Shown here in pieces: positions 44,039 through 52,294 of a DNA stretch of 64,000 bases. The stretch is from Streptomyces xantholiticus. Its GTDB lineage: Bacteria > Actinomycetota > Actinomycetes > Streptomycetales > Streptomycetaceae. The stretch's first letter is position 1. The number at the start of each line of letters is the position of its first letter. The notes under the pieces are model-generated. The model worked only from the letters and a program-made list of their open reading frames with translations, ran no database searches and was not told the origin of the DNA. Made by a program: the position numbers and the translations under genes. The stretch covers positions 1 to 64,000 of the forward strand of contig NZ_BMWB01000021.1 of NCBI RefSeq assembly GCF_014651015.1. Reading direction: 5' to 3'.

Positions 44039-44055
44039 TTGACGACACACGTCAA
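44039..44055. promoter_or_regulatory. Operator-like palindrome, ArsR-type context
   Basis: TTGAC at 44039-44043 and GTCAA at 44051-44055 flank a 7-bp centre; a wider GACGAC/GTCGTC pair overlaps it. It lies in the divergent region between the small gene at 43785 and the ArsR-type regulator, the usual place for self-regulation. Confidence 0.5.
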
Positions 44056-44080
44056 ACGTCGTCGGGCCGGTCCGCGCAGC

Positions 44081-44096
44081 CCCCACCATGGTGGGG
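44081..44096. promoter_or_regulatory. 16-bp perfect palindrome at a start codon
   Basis: CCCCACCATGGTGGGG reads the same on both strands and ends at the first base of the GTG start at 44096. It may be a regulator site or an RNA hairpin hiding the ribosome site of the regulator gene. Confidence 0.65.
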
Positions 44097-45211
44097 TGAG
44101 CGTGACCATCGACATCGCGGGGCTGCCCCCCGAGCGCATCGTCTTCGACATATCCCCACTCGCCGAGTTGGGTGTGGCCCTCCATGCGCTGCACGAGTCC
44201 GGGCACCATCCCGGGCTGCACGGCTGGGCCACGGCCACGGCCGCCGGGCTCAAGCCGGACCTGGCCGACCGGCTGCACGAGGCCGACTTCCTGTGGCGGT
44301 CGACGTTCTCGGACATCTTCATGCCGTTCGCCGGACTTCCGGCGAACCCGGGACGCATCACAGCGAGCCTGAAGGAGGAGCTCGATCTCCTCGACCGGCT
44401 CGACGACGAGCGGTTCGTGTCCTCCGCGCTGGAGTTCACCTGCGCGACGTACTCGACCGGTGCCCCCTCCCCGCTCGTCGACCCCGTACGGCGCGAGCAC
44501 GCGCTCGATCTTGCGGCCAACCGCGGGCCGCGCCAACTCGACTTCACACGGCGGCTGCTGACCGACCCGGCATCCGTACGCGCCTGGCTGCGGCGGCTCT
44601 TCGAGGACTGCGAGGAAGCCTTCTTCGCGGACACCTGGCGACGCGTGTCGACGCAACTCGCCGCCGACGCTCGCCACAAGAGCGAACTGCTGCGCCGCAA
44701 GGGCCTGGCGGAGGCACTGCGCGCTGTGTCGCCTGCGCTGACGCTCGACGAGGGCGGCACCAGGATCAGCGCCGACAAGCTGGCGGACGGGCGGACCACC
44801 ACCACCGATCCCGTGGTCGGTGCGGGGCTCACCCTGCTGCCGTCGAGCTTCGGCTGGCCGCATCTGATGGTGCTGCACGCGCCGGGCTGGCAGCCGGTGA
44901 TCCAGTACCCGATCGGCGCGCCGGAACTGCCGGGTACCGCCTCCGTCGAGCTGCTGAAGTTGCGGATGGACGCCCTCGCACACCCGATGCGGATGCGGAT
45001 GTGCCGCAACCTCGGCCGGGCCACGTACACGACGAGCGAGCTCGCGGACGCCCTCGGCATCACCGCACCGGAGGTCTCCCGCCACCTGGCCGTACTGAAG
45101 AAGGCGCAGCTGATCTCGACCCGCAGGCGCGGCCGTTACGTGCTCCACCAGCTCGACGTGAGCGCCGTCGCACGGCTCGGGAGCGACTTCCTGGAGACGG
45201 TGCTGCGCTGA
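44096..45211 (+). CDS. ArsR-family regulator with large N-terminal domain (DUF5937 type)
   Basis: 371 aa. Residues about 1-280 form a mostly helical domain of the DUF5937 type seen in Streptomyces (IVFDISPLAELGVALHALHE, FLWRSTFSDIFMPFAGLPAN). The C-terminal 90 residues are an ArsR helix-turn-helix: RMDALAHPMRMRMCRNLGRA, TYTTSELADALGITAPEVSR, HLAVLKKAQLISTRRRGRYV. No metal-binding Cys pair is seen in it. GTG 44096 or GTG 44102 may start it. Two palindromes lie at its 5' end. Its own stop is within a 32-bp tandem duplication. Confidence 0.87.
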   Translation: MSVTIDIAGLPPERIVFDISPLAELGVALHALHESGHHPGLHGWATATAAGLKPDLADRLHEADFLWRSTFSDIFMPFAGLPANPGRITASLKEELDLLDRLDDERFVSSALEFTCATYSTGAPSPLVDPVRREHALDLAANRGPRQLDFTRRLLTDPASVRAWLRRLFEDCEEAFFADTWRRVSTQLAADARHKSELLRRKGLAEALRAVSPALTLDEGGTRISADKLADGRTTTTDPVVGAGLTLLPSSFGWPHLMVLHAPGWQPVIQYPIGAPELPGTASVELLKLRMDALAHPMRMRMCRNLGRATYTTSELADALGITAPEVSRHLAVLKKAQLISTRRRGRYVLHQLDVSAVARLGSDFLETVLR

Positions 45212-45254
45212 CCGGGCCCGTCCTGGAGACGGTGCCGCGCCGACCCGGCCCGTC
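45191..45254. repeat. 32-bp tandem duplication over the regulator's stop codon
   Basis: 45191-45222 is repeated at 45223-45254 with 29 of 32 bases the same by eye. The first copy codes the last residues (LETVLR) and the TGA at 45209-45211; the second copy has changed TGA to CGA. A recent slippage product, followed by drift. Confidence 0.9.
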
Positions 45255-45275
45255 CTCGCGCCACAGGTCGGCGTC

Positions 45276-45950
45276 TCAGCCCGCGCCGCCGCCCGCCCGG
45301 ACCAGGCCGGTCTCGTAGGCGAGCACCACCACCTGGACGCGGTCGCGCAGACCGAGCTTGGTGAGGATGCGGCCGACGTGCGTCTTGACCGTCGCCTCGG
45401 AAAGGACCAGCCGGGCCGCGATCTCGCCGTTCGACAGACCCTGGGCGACGAGCAGCATCACCTCGCGCTCCCGCTCTGTGAGCTTCTCCAGCTCCTTCTG
45501 GCGGGGTTCGGGGCCGGAGCTCGGCAGCAGGGGCGAGAAGCGGTCCAGCAGCCGCCGGGTGGTCGACGGCGCCACGACCGCGTCACCGCTGTGCACGGAG
45601 CGGATGGCGCCGAGCAGCTCGCCGGGCGGCACGTCCTTGAGCATGAAGCCGCTGGCACCGGCCTTCAGTCCGGAGAAGGCGTACTCGTCGAGGTCGAACG
45701 TGGTCAGGATCAGCACCTTGGGTGCGCCCGGCTCCGCGCAGATGCGCCGGGTCGCCTCCACGCCGTCGAGCCTCGGCATGCGTACGTCCATGAGCACCAC
45801 GTCCACAGCCGTGGACCGCAGGATCTCGATCGCCTCCGCGCCGTCCCCGGCCTCCGCGACGACCTCCATGTCGGGCTGGGCGGCGAGCACCATGCGAAAG
45901 CCGGTGCGCAGCAGCACCTGGTCGTCGACGAGCATCACGCGGATGGACAT
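45276..45950 (-). CDS. NarL/LuxR-family response regulator
   Basis: 224 aa. Receiver: LVDDQVLLRTGFRMVL, phosphoacceptor Asp in VVLMDVRMPRLDG, Lys in ASGFMLKDVPP. Output LuxR helix-turn-helix: LTEREREVMLLVAQGLSNGE, IAARLVLSEATVKTHVGRIL. Start ATG 45950. It lies 31 bp after the sensor kinase, as its partner. Regulon unknown. Confidence 0.94.
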   Translation of the reverse strand: MSIRVMLVDDQVLLRTGFRMVLAAQPDMEVVAEAGDGAEAIEILRSTAVDVVLMDVRMPRLDGVEATRRICAEPGAPKVLILTTFDLDEYAFSGLKAGASGFMLKDVPPGELLGAIRSVHSGDAVVAPSTTRRLLDRFSPLLPSSGPEPRQKELEKLTEREREVMLLVAQGLSNGEIAARLVLSEATVKTHVGRILTKLGLRDRVQVVVLAYETGLVRAGGGAG

Positions 45951-45981
45951 GTGGGGTTCCGTCCCTTGGTCTGTAGTGGCT

Positions 45982-47181
45982 CTAGTGGGCGGGCTTGAGG
46001 GGCAGCAGTGCGCTGATCCGGAAGCCTCCGCCCGGCCGCGGCCCGGCGTCCAGCGTGCCGCCGACCATACCGACGCGCTCGCGCATCCCGATGAGGCCGT
46101 GGCCGCGCCCGTCCGCGCCACCGTCCTCGTAGAGCTCGTGCGAGGAGCCCCGGCCGTCGTCCTCGACGAGCAGCCCGAGCCCGTCGTCGAAGTAGACGAG
46201 GCGGACGCTGGCGCCGGCTTCGGGGCCGCCGTGCTTACGGGTGTTGGTGAGTGCTTCCTGCACGATCCGGTAGGCGGTGAGCTCGACACCGCTCGGGAGC
46301 GGCCGCGGCGTTCCTTCGACCTTGAAGTCCACCGTCAGGCCCGCGCCGCGGACATGCTCGACCAGGTCCTCGATCTGCTGCACATCGGGCTGCGGCACGT
46401 ACTCGCCGCTCTCCGGTCCGTCGCCGGTGCGCAGTACGCCGAGCAGCCGGCGCATCTCCGCGAGCGCCTGCCGGCCGGTGCTCGAGATGGTCTCCAAGGC
46501 TTGCTTGGCCTGGTCGGGAGCGGCGTCCAACACATAGGCGGCGCCGTCGGCCTGCACGACCATGACGGACACGTTGTGGGCGACGACGTCGTGAAGTTCG
46601 CGGGCGATCCTGGCGCGCTCGGCCGCCACCGCAACCTTGGCCTGCGCCTCGCGTTCCTTCTCGAGGCGGGTGGCGCGCTCCTCCAACTGGTCGAAGTAGG
46701 CGCGCCGGGTGCGTATCGAGTCACCGAGCACCCAGGCCAGCACGAACGGCAGGCTCATGATCACGGTGATGAACACCCTGCTGAGGGTCCCCTCGGCCTC
46801 CGCCGGCCAGCGGATCTGCGCAAGCGACGCCGCGGTGAGGCCGCCGATCAGAGCCAGCCGGGACGCCCACCGCGGACCGCCGGTAGCCGCGACGGTGTAG
46901 ATGATGACCATCATCGCGAAGTCCGCCGGGTTGACATGGACATCGAACACCAGCTGGCCGATGCCCGCGGCGGCGGCCAGGAGCAGCATCTGCTCGGGCA
47001 TCCGGCGGCGCAGCGCCACCACCAGGCACAGGGCCAGCACGACGACCACGGCCGCGAGCGTCGCCCCGGCCCCTTCCGGCTCCTCGACCACCCACAACGA
47101 GGCGAACCCGAGGAGCATGACGGCCCAGAAGGCGTCGACGCCCGTCGGGTGTCTGCGGATGAAGTCGTAGAGGCGCTGCAC
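45982..47181 (-). CDS. NarL-type sensor histidine kinase
   Basis: 399-aa membrane kinase. Four to five hydrophobic segments in residues 15-155 (AFWAVMLLGFASLWVV, LAAVVVVLALCLVVALRR, FAMMVIIYTVAATGG) and almost no outer loop, so it senses within the membrane. A coiled segment (RLEKEREAQAKVAVAAERAR) leads to HisKA_3 H-box IARELHDVVAHNVSVMVVQA. The ATPase part shows VQEALTNTRKHG and GHGLIGMRERVGMVGG. GTG start at 47181. Operon with the regulator downstream. Confidence 0.93.
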   Translation of the reverse strand: MQRLYDFIRRHPTGVDAFWAVMLLGFASLWVVEEPEGAGATLAAVVVVLALCLVVALRRRMPEQMLLLAAAAGIGQLVFDVHVNPADFAMMVIIYTVAATGGPRWASRLALIGGLTAASLAQIRWPAEAEGTLSRVFITVIMSLPFVLAWVLGDSIRTRRAYFDQLEERATRLEKEREAQAKVAVAAERARIARELHDVVAHNVSVMVVQADGAAYVLDAAPDQAKQALETISSTGRQALAEMRRLLGVLRTGDGPESGEYVPQPDVQQIEDLVEHVRGAGLTVDFKVEGTPRPLPSGVELTAYRIVQEALTNTRKHGGPEAGASVRLVYFDDGLGLLVEDDGRGSSHELYEDGGADGRGHGLIGMRERVGMVGGTLDAGPRPGGGFRISALLPLKPAH

Positions 47182-47276
47182 GTAACCCAGAGTAGGGAAA
47201 ACAGATAGGCACAGGGGTCAACCGGAGGGGCGATCCGGTGGGCGGAGGCATACTCCGCAAGGTGGAGACTGGGCCC

Positions 47277-48230
47277 GTGACACATGAGACCGGCGGGTGG
47301 CGGGGCTGGCGGGCAGCGGCGGAGACCGCGCTGTACGGGCCGCGGGGGTTCTATCGGCGGCCGGAGGGACCGGCCGGGCATTTCCGCACCTCGGTCCACG
47401 CCTCGCCGCTGTTCGCCGCCGCCGTCGCCCGGCTGCTGACCCAAACCGCGGAGTCGCTGGGGCTCGAGGAGCCGGCGCTGATCGATGTCGGGGCGGGCAG
47501 GGGCGAGTTGCTGACCGGTGTGCTCGCCGCCCTGCCGCCCGGTTTCCCGGTTCGTGCCTACGGCGTCGAGCGGGCGGACCGGCCCGCGGGCCTCGACCGG
47601 CGCATCGAGTGGACCGCCGAGATCCCTCCGGGGCTCGCCGGACTTCTGTTCGCGAACGAATGGCTCGACAACGTGCCCGTCGACGTCGCCGAGGTCGACG
47701 GGGACGGACAGGTCCGCCGGGTGCTGGTCCGCGACGACGGCGAGGAGCGGCTCGGCGAGAACGTCACGGGGGCGGACGCCGAGTGGCTCACCCGCTGGTG
47801 GCCACTGACCGAACCGGGCACGCGCTCGGAGATCGGCCGGCCCCGGGACGAGGCGTGGCGGGCGGCTGTCGGCGCCCTGACCGCGGGTCTCGCCGTCGCC
47901 GTCGACTACGCGCACACGGCCGGGGCCCGCCCGCCGTACGGCACGCTGACGGGCTTCCGCGACGGCCGCGAGGTGCGTCCGGTGCCGGACGGGAGCTGCG
48001 ACATCACGGCCCATGTGGCGCTCGACGCGTGCGCCGGACCGGGCGCCGAGCTGGTCGGCCAGCGGGAGGCGCTGCGGAGGCTGGGCGTGAGCGGGGAGCG
48101 GCCACCGCTCGCCCTCGCGTCGTCGGACCCGGCGGGCTACGTCCGTGCCCTCGCCCGGGCCGGTGAGGCGGCGGAGCTGACCGCCCGGGGCGGCCTCGGG
48201 AACTTCACCTGGCTCATGCAGCGGGTGTGA
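47277..48230 (+). CDS. MidA/NDUFAF7-type SAM-dependent methyltransferase
   Basis: 317 aa. SAM loop LIDVGAGRGELLTGVLAALP near residues 63-82, then the family hallmark GLLFANEWLDNVPVDV (NExLDxxP type), a DYAHT element, and GTLTGFRDGREVRPVPDGSC, DITAHV. These fit the MidA/NDUFAF7 family (COG1565-type). Human NDUFAF7 dimethylates an Arg of NDUFS2, the NuoD homologue of complex I. The next gene here codes a NuoD-like protein, so the same modification is likely (inference). GTG 47277 chosen; a GTG at 47238 is possible. The last codons overlap a possible GTG of the nuoD-like gene. Confidence 0.88.
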   Translation: MTHETGGWRGWRAAAETALYGPRGFYRRPEGPAGHFRTSVHASPLFAAAVARLLTQTAESLGLEEPALIDVGAGRGELLTGVLAALPPGFPVRAYGVERADRPAGLDRRIEWTAEIPPGLAGLLFANEWLDNVPVDVAEVDGDGQVRRVLVRDDGEERLGENVTGADAEWLTRWWPLTEPGTRSEIGRPRDEAWRAAVGALTAGLAVAVDYAHTAGARPPYGTLTGFRDGREVRPVPDGSCDITAHVALDACAGPGAELVGQREALRRLGVSGERPPLALASSDPAGYVRALARAGEAAELTARGGLGNFTWLMQRV

Positions 48231-48253
48231 CGGGCTCTGAGAGACTGGTGCAC

Positions 48254-49396
48254 ATGACGGAGACGACGGTCGGCATCGGCGGCGCGGCGGAGAGCACCGA
48301 CATGGTGCTCAACATCGGACCCCAGCACCCCTCCACGCACGGAGTGCTCCGTCTCCGTCTGGTGCTGGACGGCGAACGCATCCAGCACGCGGAGCCGGTC
48401 GTCGGGTACATGCACCGCGGAGCGGAGAAGCTTTTCGAGGCCCGCGACTACCGGCAGATCGTGGTCCTGGCGAACCGGCACGACTGGCTCTCCGCCTTCT
48501 CGAACGAGCTCGGTGTCGTCATGGCCGTGGAGCGGATGCTCGGCATGGAGGTACCGGAGCGTGCGGTGTGGTCCCGGACGCTTCTCGCCGAGCTGAACCG
48601 GGTCCTCAACCATCTGATGTTCCTCGGCTCCTACCCGCTGGAGCTGGGCGGGATCACGCCCGTCTTCCACGCGTTCCGGGAGCGCGAGGAGCTGCAGACC
48701 GTGATGGAGGAGATCTCGGGCGGGCGGATGCACTACATGTTCAACCGGGTCGGCGGCCTCAAGGAGGACCTCCCCGCCGGCTGGCTCGGCCGGGCCCGCC
48801 ACGCGATCGCCGACGTCCGCTCGCGGATGGACGTGTACGACCACCTCGTCCTCGGCAACGAGATCTTCCGCGGCCGGACCCGAAACGTGGGCGTGCTCTC
48901 CGCGGAGGCCGTGCACGCCTACGGCGTCAGCGGCCCCATCGCCCGCGCCTCGGGTGTCGACTTCGACCTGCGCCGGGACGAGCCGTACCTCGCCTACGGA
49001 GAACTTCAGGACACCCTCGAGGTGGTGACCCGGCAGGAGGGCGACTGCCTCGCCCGCTTCGAGGTGCTGCTCGAGCAGACGCACAACGCCCTGGACCTGG
49101 CGGACGCGTGTCTCGACCGGATCGCGGGGCTGCCGCCCGGTCCGATCAACCAGCGGCTGCCGAAGGTCCTCAAGGCGCCGGAGGGCCACACCTACGCCTG
49201 GACCGAGAACCCGCTCGGCATCAACGGCTACTACCTGGTCTCCAAGGGCGAGAAGACGCCGTACCGCCTCAAGCTCCGCTCGGCGTCGTACAACAACATC
49301 CAGGCGCTGACCGTGCTGCTGCCGGGAACGCTGGTCGCCGACATGGTCGCGATCCTCGGATCGCTGTTCTTCGTCGTCGGAGACATCGACAAGTAG
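48254..49396 (+). CDS. nuoD2: Orphan NuoD-like NADH-quinone oxidoreductase subunit
   Basis: 380-aa complex I 49-kDa subunit homologue. Seen: GPQHPSTHGVLR (22-33), VVGYMHRGAEKLFEARDYRQ, NRVLNHLMFLGSYPLELGGI, GGRMHYMFNRVGGLKEDLPA, and a C-terminal GTLVADMVAILGSLFFVVGD. No other nuo gene is nearby, so it is a stand-alone paralogue of the subunit in the main nuoA-N cluster expected elsewhere. Arg33 aligns with the Arg methylated in mitochondrial NDUFS2, as I recall it. ATG 48254 preferred; GTG 48227 overlaps the methyltransferase stop. The two genes look co-translated. It converges on the gene at 49420. Confidence 0.92.
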   Translation: MTETTVGIGGAAESTDMVLNIGPQHPSTHGVLRLRLVLDGERIQHAEPVVGYMHRGAEKLFEARDYRQIVVLANRHDWLSAFSNELGVVMAVERMLGMEVPERAVWSRTLLAELNRVLNHLMFLGSYPLELGGITPVFHAFREREELQTVMEEISGGRMHYMFNRVGGLKEDLPAGWLGRARHAIADVRSRMDVYDHLVLGNEIFRGRTRNVGVLSAEAVHAYGVSGPIARASGVDFDLRRDEPYLAYGELQDTLEVVTRQEGDCLARFEVLLEQTHNALDLADACLDRIAGLPPGPINQRLPKVLKAPEGHTYAWTENPLGINGYYLVSKGEKTPYRLKLRSASYNNIQALTVLLPGTLVADMVAILGSLFFVVGDIDK

Positions 49397-49419
49397 GCGA
49401 CATCCGCGGCGGCCGGGAC

Positions 49420-50499
49420 CTACGACACGGCGTTGCGGAGCTCGGCCACGTCCAGCTGTTCCGTCTCGTCGTGCGCGGTCAGGTCGATGACCTTGCCGAC
49501 CACGCGAGGGCCGCTCACGCGCTGCGCGGCGAGGGCCTCCTCGCCCACGACGTCGGCGAGGTCCTCGTTCTGAACGGCCTCGATGGCCTTCTGGGTGCCG
49601 GGCGCCTCGATCGCCCTCACGGGCCCGGTCCCTTCCACGGCCTTCGCACCGCCTGCGGTGCCGGCCGTCGAGGGAGCGCCGTCGGCTGCGGCGCCGTTGC
49701 CGGTGCCCGTGCCGAAGAAGTCGAAGCCGCCTTCGGGTCGCTTCACGCGGGAGCGCTGGGCGCCGTAAGGGACGATCGCGGCCGCGGCCGGGACGGGGCG
49801 AGGGGCGAGGGCGGACGACGGGCGCACTCGCTGCTCGGCCCCACCGCCCGCCGCGTGCTTCCCCTGCGGCTCGTCCGCCTCCTTGGCGCGCTCCGCGAGA
49901 TCCCGGCGACGGGCTTCCTCCACGGTACGTCTGGCGTCCTGGGCGGCGGCGTTGCGTGACAGGTCCTCCAGCGCCTTGGCCGCGCGCAGATACATCGACG
50001 GAGTCGGCGTGGACCCGGCGGGCAGCAGCGCCTTCGCCGGTGCGGCCGCCTCGATCGCGAGCTGCCTGCGGCCCTCCAGGGCGCTGGCCCGCTCCGTCTC
50101 CGCGGTCGCGTACCGCCGCAGCAGCGCCGCGTGTTCGTTGCGGAGCGCGGCGAGCTCGACCCGCTTGGCGCGCAGTCTCGCGTCGAGCTTGAGGCGCAGC
50201 TCGCGGGACTCCTCGACGTCCGCCTCGAGCTCGGCTATGCGCTCCTCCGCCTTCCACTGGTCGCTGGCGCGACCGCGGGTCAGCTCGGCGACCTTGCGGC
50301 CGGCGCCGCGGTCCCAACTGCGCATGAGCACGGCGCCGGTCACGGCTGCGGCCGCCGCGGCCGCGACCAGCACGCGCAGCACGACGGCATTGCCGACGAA
50401 CCACGCGCCGGAGGCGCACACGACCGACGCTCCGGCCACTGCCGTGGGAGGCAGCAGCTTGTGCAGGGGCGGGGAGTGGCGGTGGCGTCCTCGTGGCAT
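49420..50499 (-). CDS. Membrane-anchored coiled-coil protein
   Basis: 359 aa, family unknown. Two hydrophobic segments at residues about 16-60 (TAVAGASVVCASGAWFVGNA, VVLRVLVAAAAAAAVTGAVL) precede a long charged coiled coil (about 65-150, KAEERIAELEADVEESRELR, LKLDARLRAKRVELAALRNE). A variable Ala/Gly/Pro region follows and the C terminus is acidic (LDVAELRNAVS). Start ATG 50499 with CCATGCC context. It may scaffold a wall or division complex (inference only). Confidence 0.82.
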   Translation of the reverse strand: MPRGRHRHSPPLHKLLPPTAVAGASVVCASGAWFVGNAVVLRVLVAAAAAAAVTGAVLMRSWDRGAGRKVAELTRGRASDQWKAEERIAELEADVEESRELRLKLDARLRAKRVELAALRNEHAALLRRYATAETERASALEGRRQLAIEAAAPAKALLPAGSTPTPSMYLRAAKALEDLSRNAAAQDARRTVEEARRRDLAERAKEADEPQGKHAAGGGAEQRVRPSSALAPRPVPAAAAIVPYGAQRSRVKRPEGGFDFFGTGTGNGAAADGAPSTAGTAGGAKAVEGTGPVRAIEAPGTQKAIEAVQNEDLADVVGEEALAAQRVSGPRVVGKVIDLTAHDETEQLDVAELRNAVS

Positions 50500-50536
50500 G
50501 GCCCGAAATTTACCGTGCGTAGACCCGGAATGGGGT

Positions 50537-50576
50537 GTCGGCCCGGCAAATCTCTTGCCGAGAACGCCGGGCCGAC
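50537..50576 (-). terminator. Hairpin terminator of the osmoprotectant operon
   Basis: Perfect 11-bp arms GTCGGCCCGGC (50537-50547) and complement (50566-50576), 18-nt loop. It lies 6 bp past the binding-protein stop codon in the direction of transcription. Confidence 0.8.
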
Positions 50577-50582
50577 CGCAGG

Positions 50583-51560
50583 TCACTTCCGAAGAAGCCC
50601 CTCCGACTCCAGATAGGCCTTCGCGACGTCCTCCGGCTTGGCGCGTTCCCCGTCCACCTTGCGGTTCATCTCGGCGAGATCCTCTGTGGTCAGCGTCTTG
50701 GTGAGCTTTGCGAGAACATCGGCGATCTCCTGGCTGCCGGCGTCCTTCGCATGGACGACGGGAAGGACGTTGTCCGCGTTCTGCAACCTCTTGTCGTCCT
50801 GCAGTACCACCAGGTCGTAGCTCGCGAGCGTGCCGTCGGTGGTGGAGGTGAGCACCATCTGGTTCTCACCGTCCTTGACGGACTGCTTGGCCTGCGGCGT
50901 GCCGACGCCCTTGGGGTCGATGCCGGCCACGTCGATGCCGTAGCTCTTCTTGAGTCCGGGTGCGCAGAAGGGCCGCACCTCACACTCGTCACCGGCCGCG
51001 ATCTTCACCTCCAGCTTCGAACCGCCGAGATCGGAAAGCGTCCTGAGCTTGTTCTTGTCGGCGAATTCCTTCGACACGGCGAAGGCGTTCTGGTCGACCG
51101 CCTCTCCGGCGGGCAGCACCTTCAGTCCGAGCGGCTCCGCAAGAGCGGTGAGCGCCTTCACGGTGGAGGCGACTTCGCCGGATGCGACGGGCTTCTCCTC
51201 GGGCGCCTTCGGCCCGTTCACCTTCGCGTTGAGGAATTCGGCGAGGGTCGCCGCGTATTCGGGTACGACGTCGATCTCGCCCTTCTCCAGGGACGGTTCG
51301 TACAGCTCGCGGTTCTTCACCGTGGTGATCGACGTCTTGTACCCGGCGTCGCCCAGCAGCTGCGCATAGAGCTCGGCGAGCACCTTGGACTCGGTGAACG
51401 CCGCAGCTCCGACGACGAGCGTGCCCTTCTTGCCGGAGCCGCCTGCGGACGCGGCACTGTCCGCCTCCTGTTCGAGGGATTCACCGCCGCACGCGGCCAG
51501 GGAACCCGTCAGGCCCACCACAGCGAGTACAGCACCCGCGATGCGCGAGGTCTTGGTCAT
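50583..51560 (-). CDS. Glycine betaine/choline-type substrate-binding lipoprotein
   Basis: 325 aa. Lipoprotein signal MTKTSRIAGAVLAVVGLTGS followed by LAAC (lipobox). The body fits the OpuAC/ProX type: GTLVVGAAAFTESKVLAELY, YEPSLEKGEIDVVPEYAATL, VLTSTTDGTLASYDLVVLQD, DLAEMNRKVDGERAKPEDVA. It delivers osmoprotectants to the two permeases upstream. Two Cys (DECEVRPFC) may form a disulfide. It is the last gene of the operon, 53 bp after permease B, and ends at a hairpin. Confidence 0.93.
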   Translation of the reverse strand: MTKTSRIAGAVLAVVGLTGSLAACGGESLEQEADSAASAGGSGKKGTLVVGAAAFTESKVLAELYAQLLGDAGYKTSITTVKNRELYEPSLEKGEIDVVPEYAATLAEFLNAKVNGPKAPEEKPVASGEVASTVKALTALAEPLGLKVLPAGEAVDQNAFAVSKEFADKNKLRTLSDLGGSKLEVKIAAGDECEVRPFCAPGLKKSYGIDVAGIDPKGVGTPQAKQSVKDGENQMVLTSTTDGTLASYDLVVLQDDKRLQNADNVLPVVHAKDAGSQEIADVLAKLTKTLTTEDLAEMNRKVDGERAKPEDVAKAYLESEGLLRK

Positions 51561-51613
51561 CAGAATCTCCGTCCACAGCGACATCAAGCAGCACAAAAGG
51601 GGTGAATGCACCG

Positions 51614-52294
51614 TCAGCCGGACGACGGCGCGGACTTGCGCAGGGGGCTCAGCAACCGGTCGGCGGCCACCAGCACCCCCTCCACCAGTAGGGCCAGCAG
51701 CGCCGCGAGCAGTGCGCCCGCGACCACCTGCGATGTGTTGTAGGTGTTGAAACCGGCGGTGATGATGCGGCCGAGGCCGCCCTGGCCGACCATCGAGGCG
51801 ATCGTCGCCGTGGCCACCACCTGGACGGCGGCGGACCTCAGTCCGGTCATCAGCAGCGGATGGGCGAGCGGCAGCTCGACCCGCAGGAAGACCTGGGCAC
51901 CCGACATGCCCATGCCCCGTGCGGCCTCCACCACGTCCCGGTCCACCTCACGCATGCCCACGTACGCGTTGGTCAGCAGCGGAGGCACCGCGAACAGCAC
52001 CAGGGCGATGATCGTCGGTGCATACCCGGCACTGCGCAGCGGTGTGAGCATGAACAGGGCGAGGACCGCGAAGACGGGAACGGCCCGGCCGGCGTTGGAG
52101 ATGTTGACCGCGAGAGCGCCGCCCTTGCCGATGTGCCCGAGCCACAGCGCGACCGGCAGCGCGATCGCACAGGCCAGGACGAGCGCGGCGCCACTGACGT
52201 ACAGATGCTCCACGAGCCGGTGCCAGGCCCCGGACTCCCCCGACCAGTTGGCGCCTGTGGTGAGCCAGGTCCACGCACCGGTGACCGCGTCCAT
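51614..52294 (-). CDS. Osmoprotectant ABC transporter permease B
   Basis: 226 aa, about five spans, with the EAA loop EAARGMGMSGAQVFLRVELP typical of the ProW/OpuB family, and VATATIASMVGQGGLGRIIT. It pairs with the permease at 52294 to form the channel. Its ATG shares one base with the stop of that gene. Confidence 0.93.
   Translation of the reverse strand: MDAVTGAWTWLTTGANWSGESGAWHRLVEHLYVSGAALVLACAIALPVALWLGHIGKGGALAVNISNAGRAVPVFAVLALFMLTPLRSAGYAPTIIALVLFAVPPLLTNAYVGMREVDRDVVEAARGMGMSGAQVFLRVELPLAHPLLMTGLRSAAVQVVATATIASMVGQGGLGRIITAGFNTYNTSQVVAGALLAALLALLVEGVLVAADRLLSPLRKSAPSSG

Noticed and set aside
43998..44048. Longer GTG start (44048) for the small gene at 43785
   Set aside because: The start would sit inside the TTGAC/GTCAA dyad; ATG 43997 leaves that region free for promoter use.
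48137..50419. 760-codon open frame on the minus strand across the nuoD-like gene
   Set aside because: It is the complement of a clear NuoD homologue plus another frame of the coiled-coil gene; no recognisable product.
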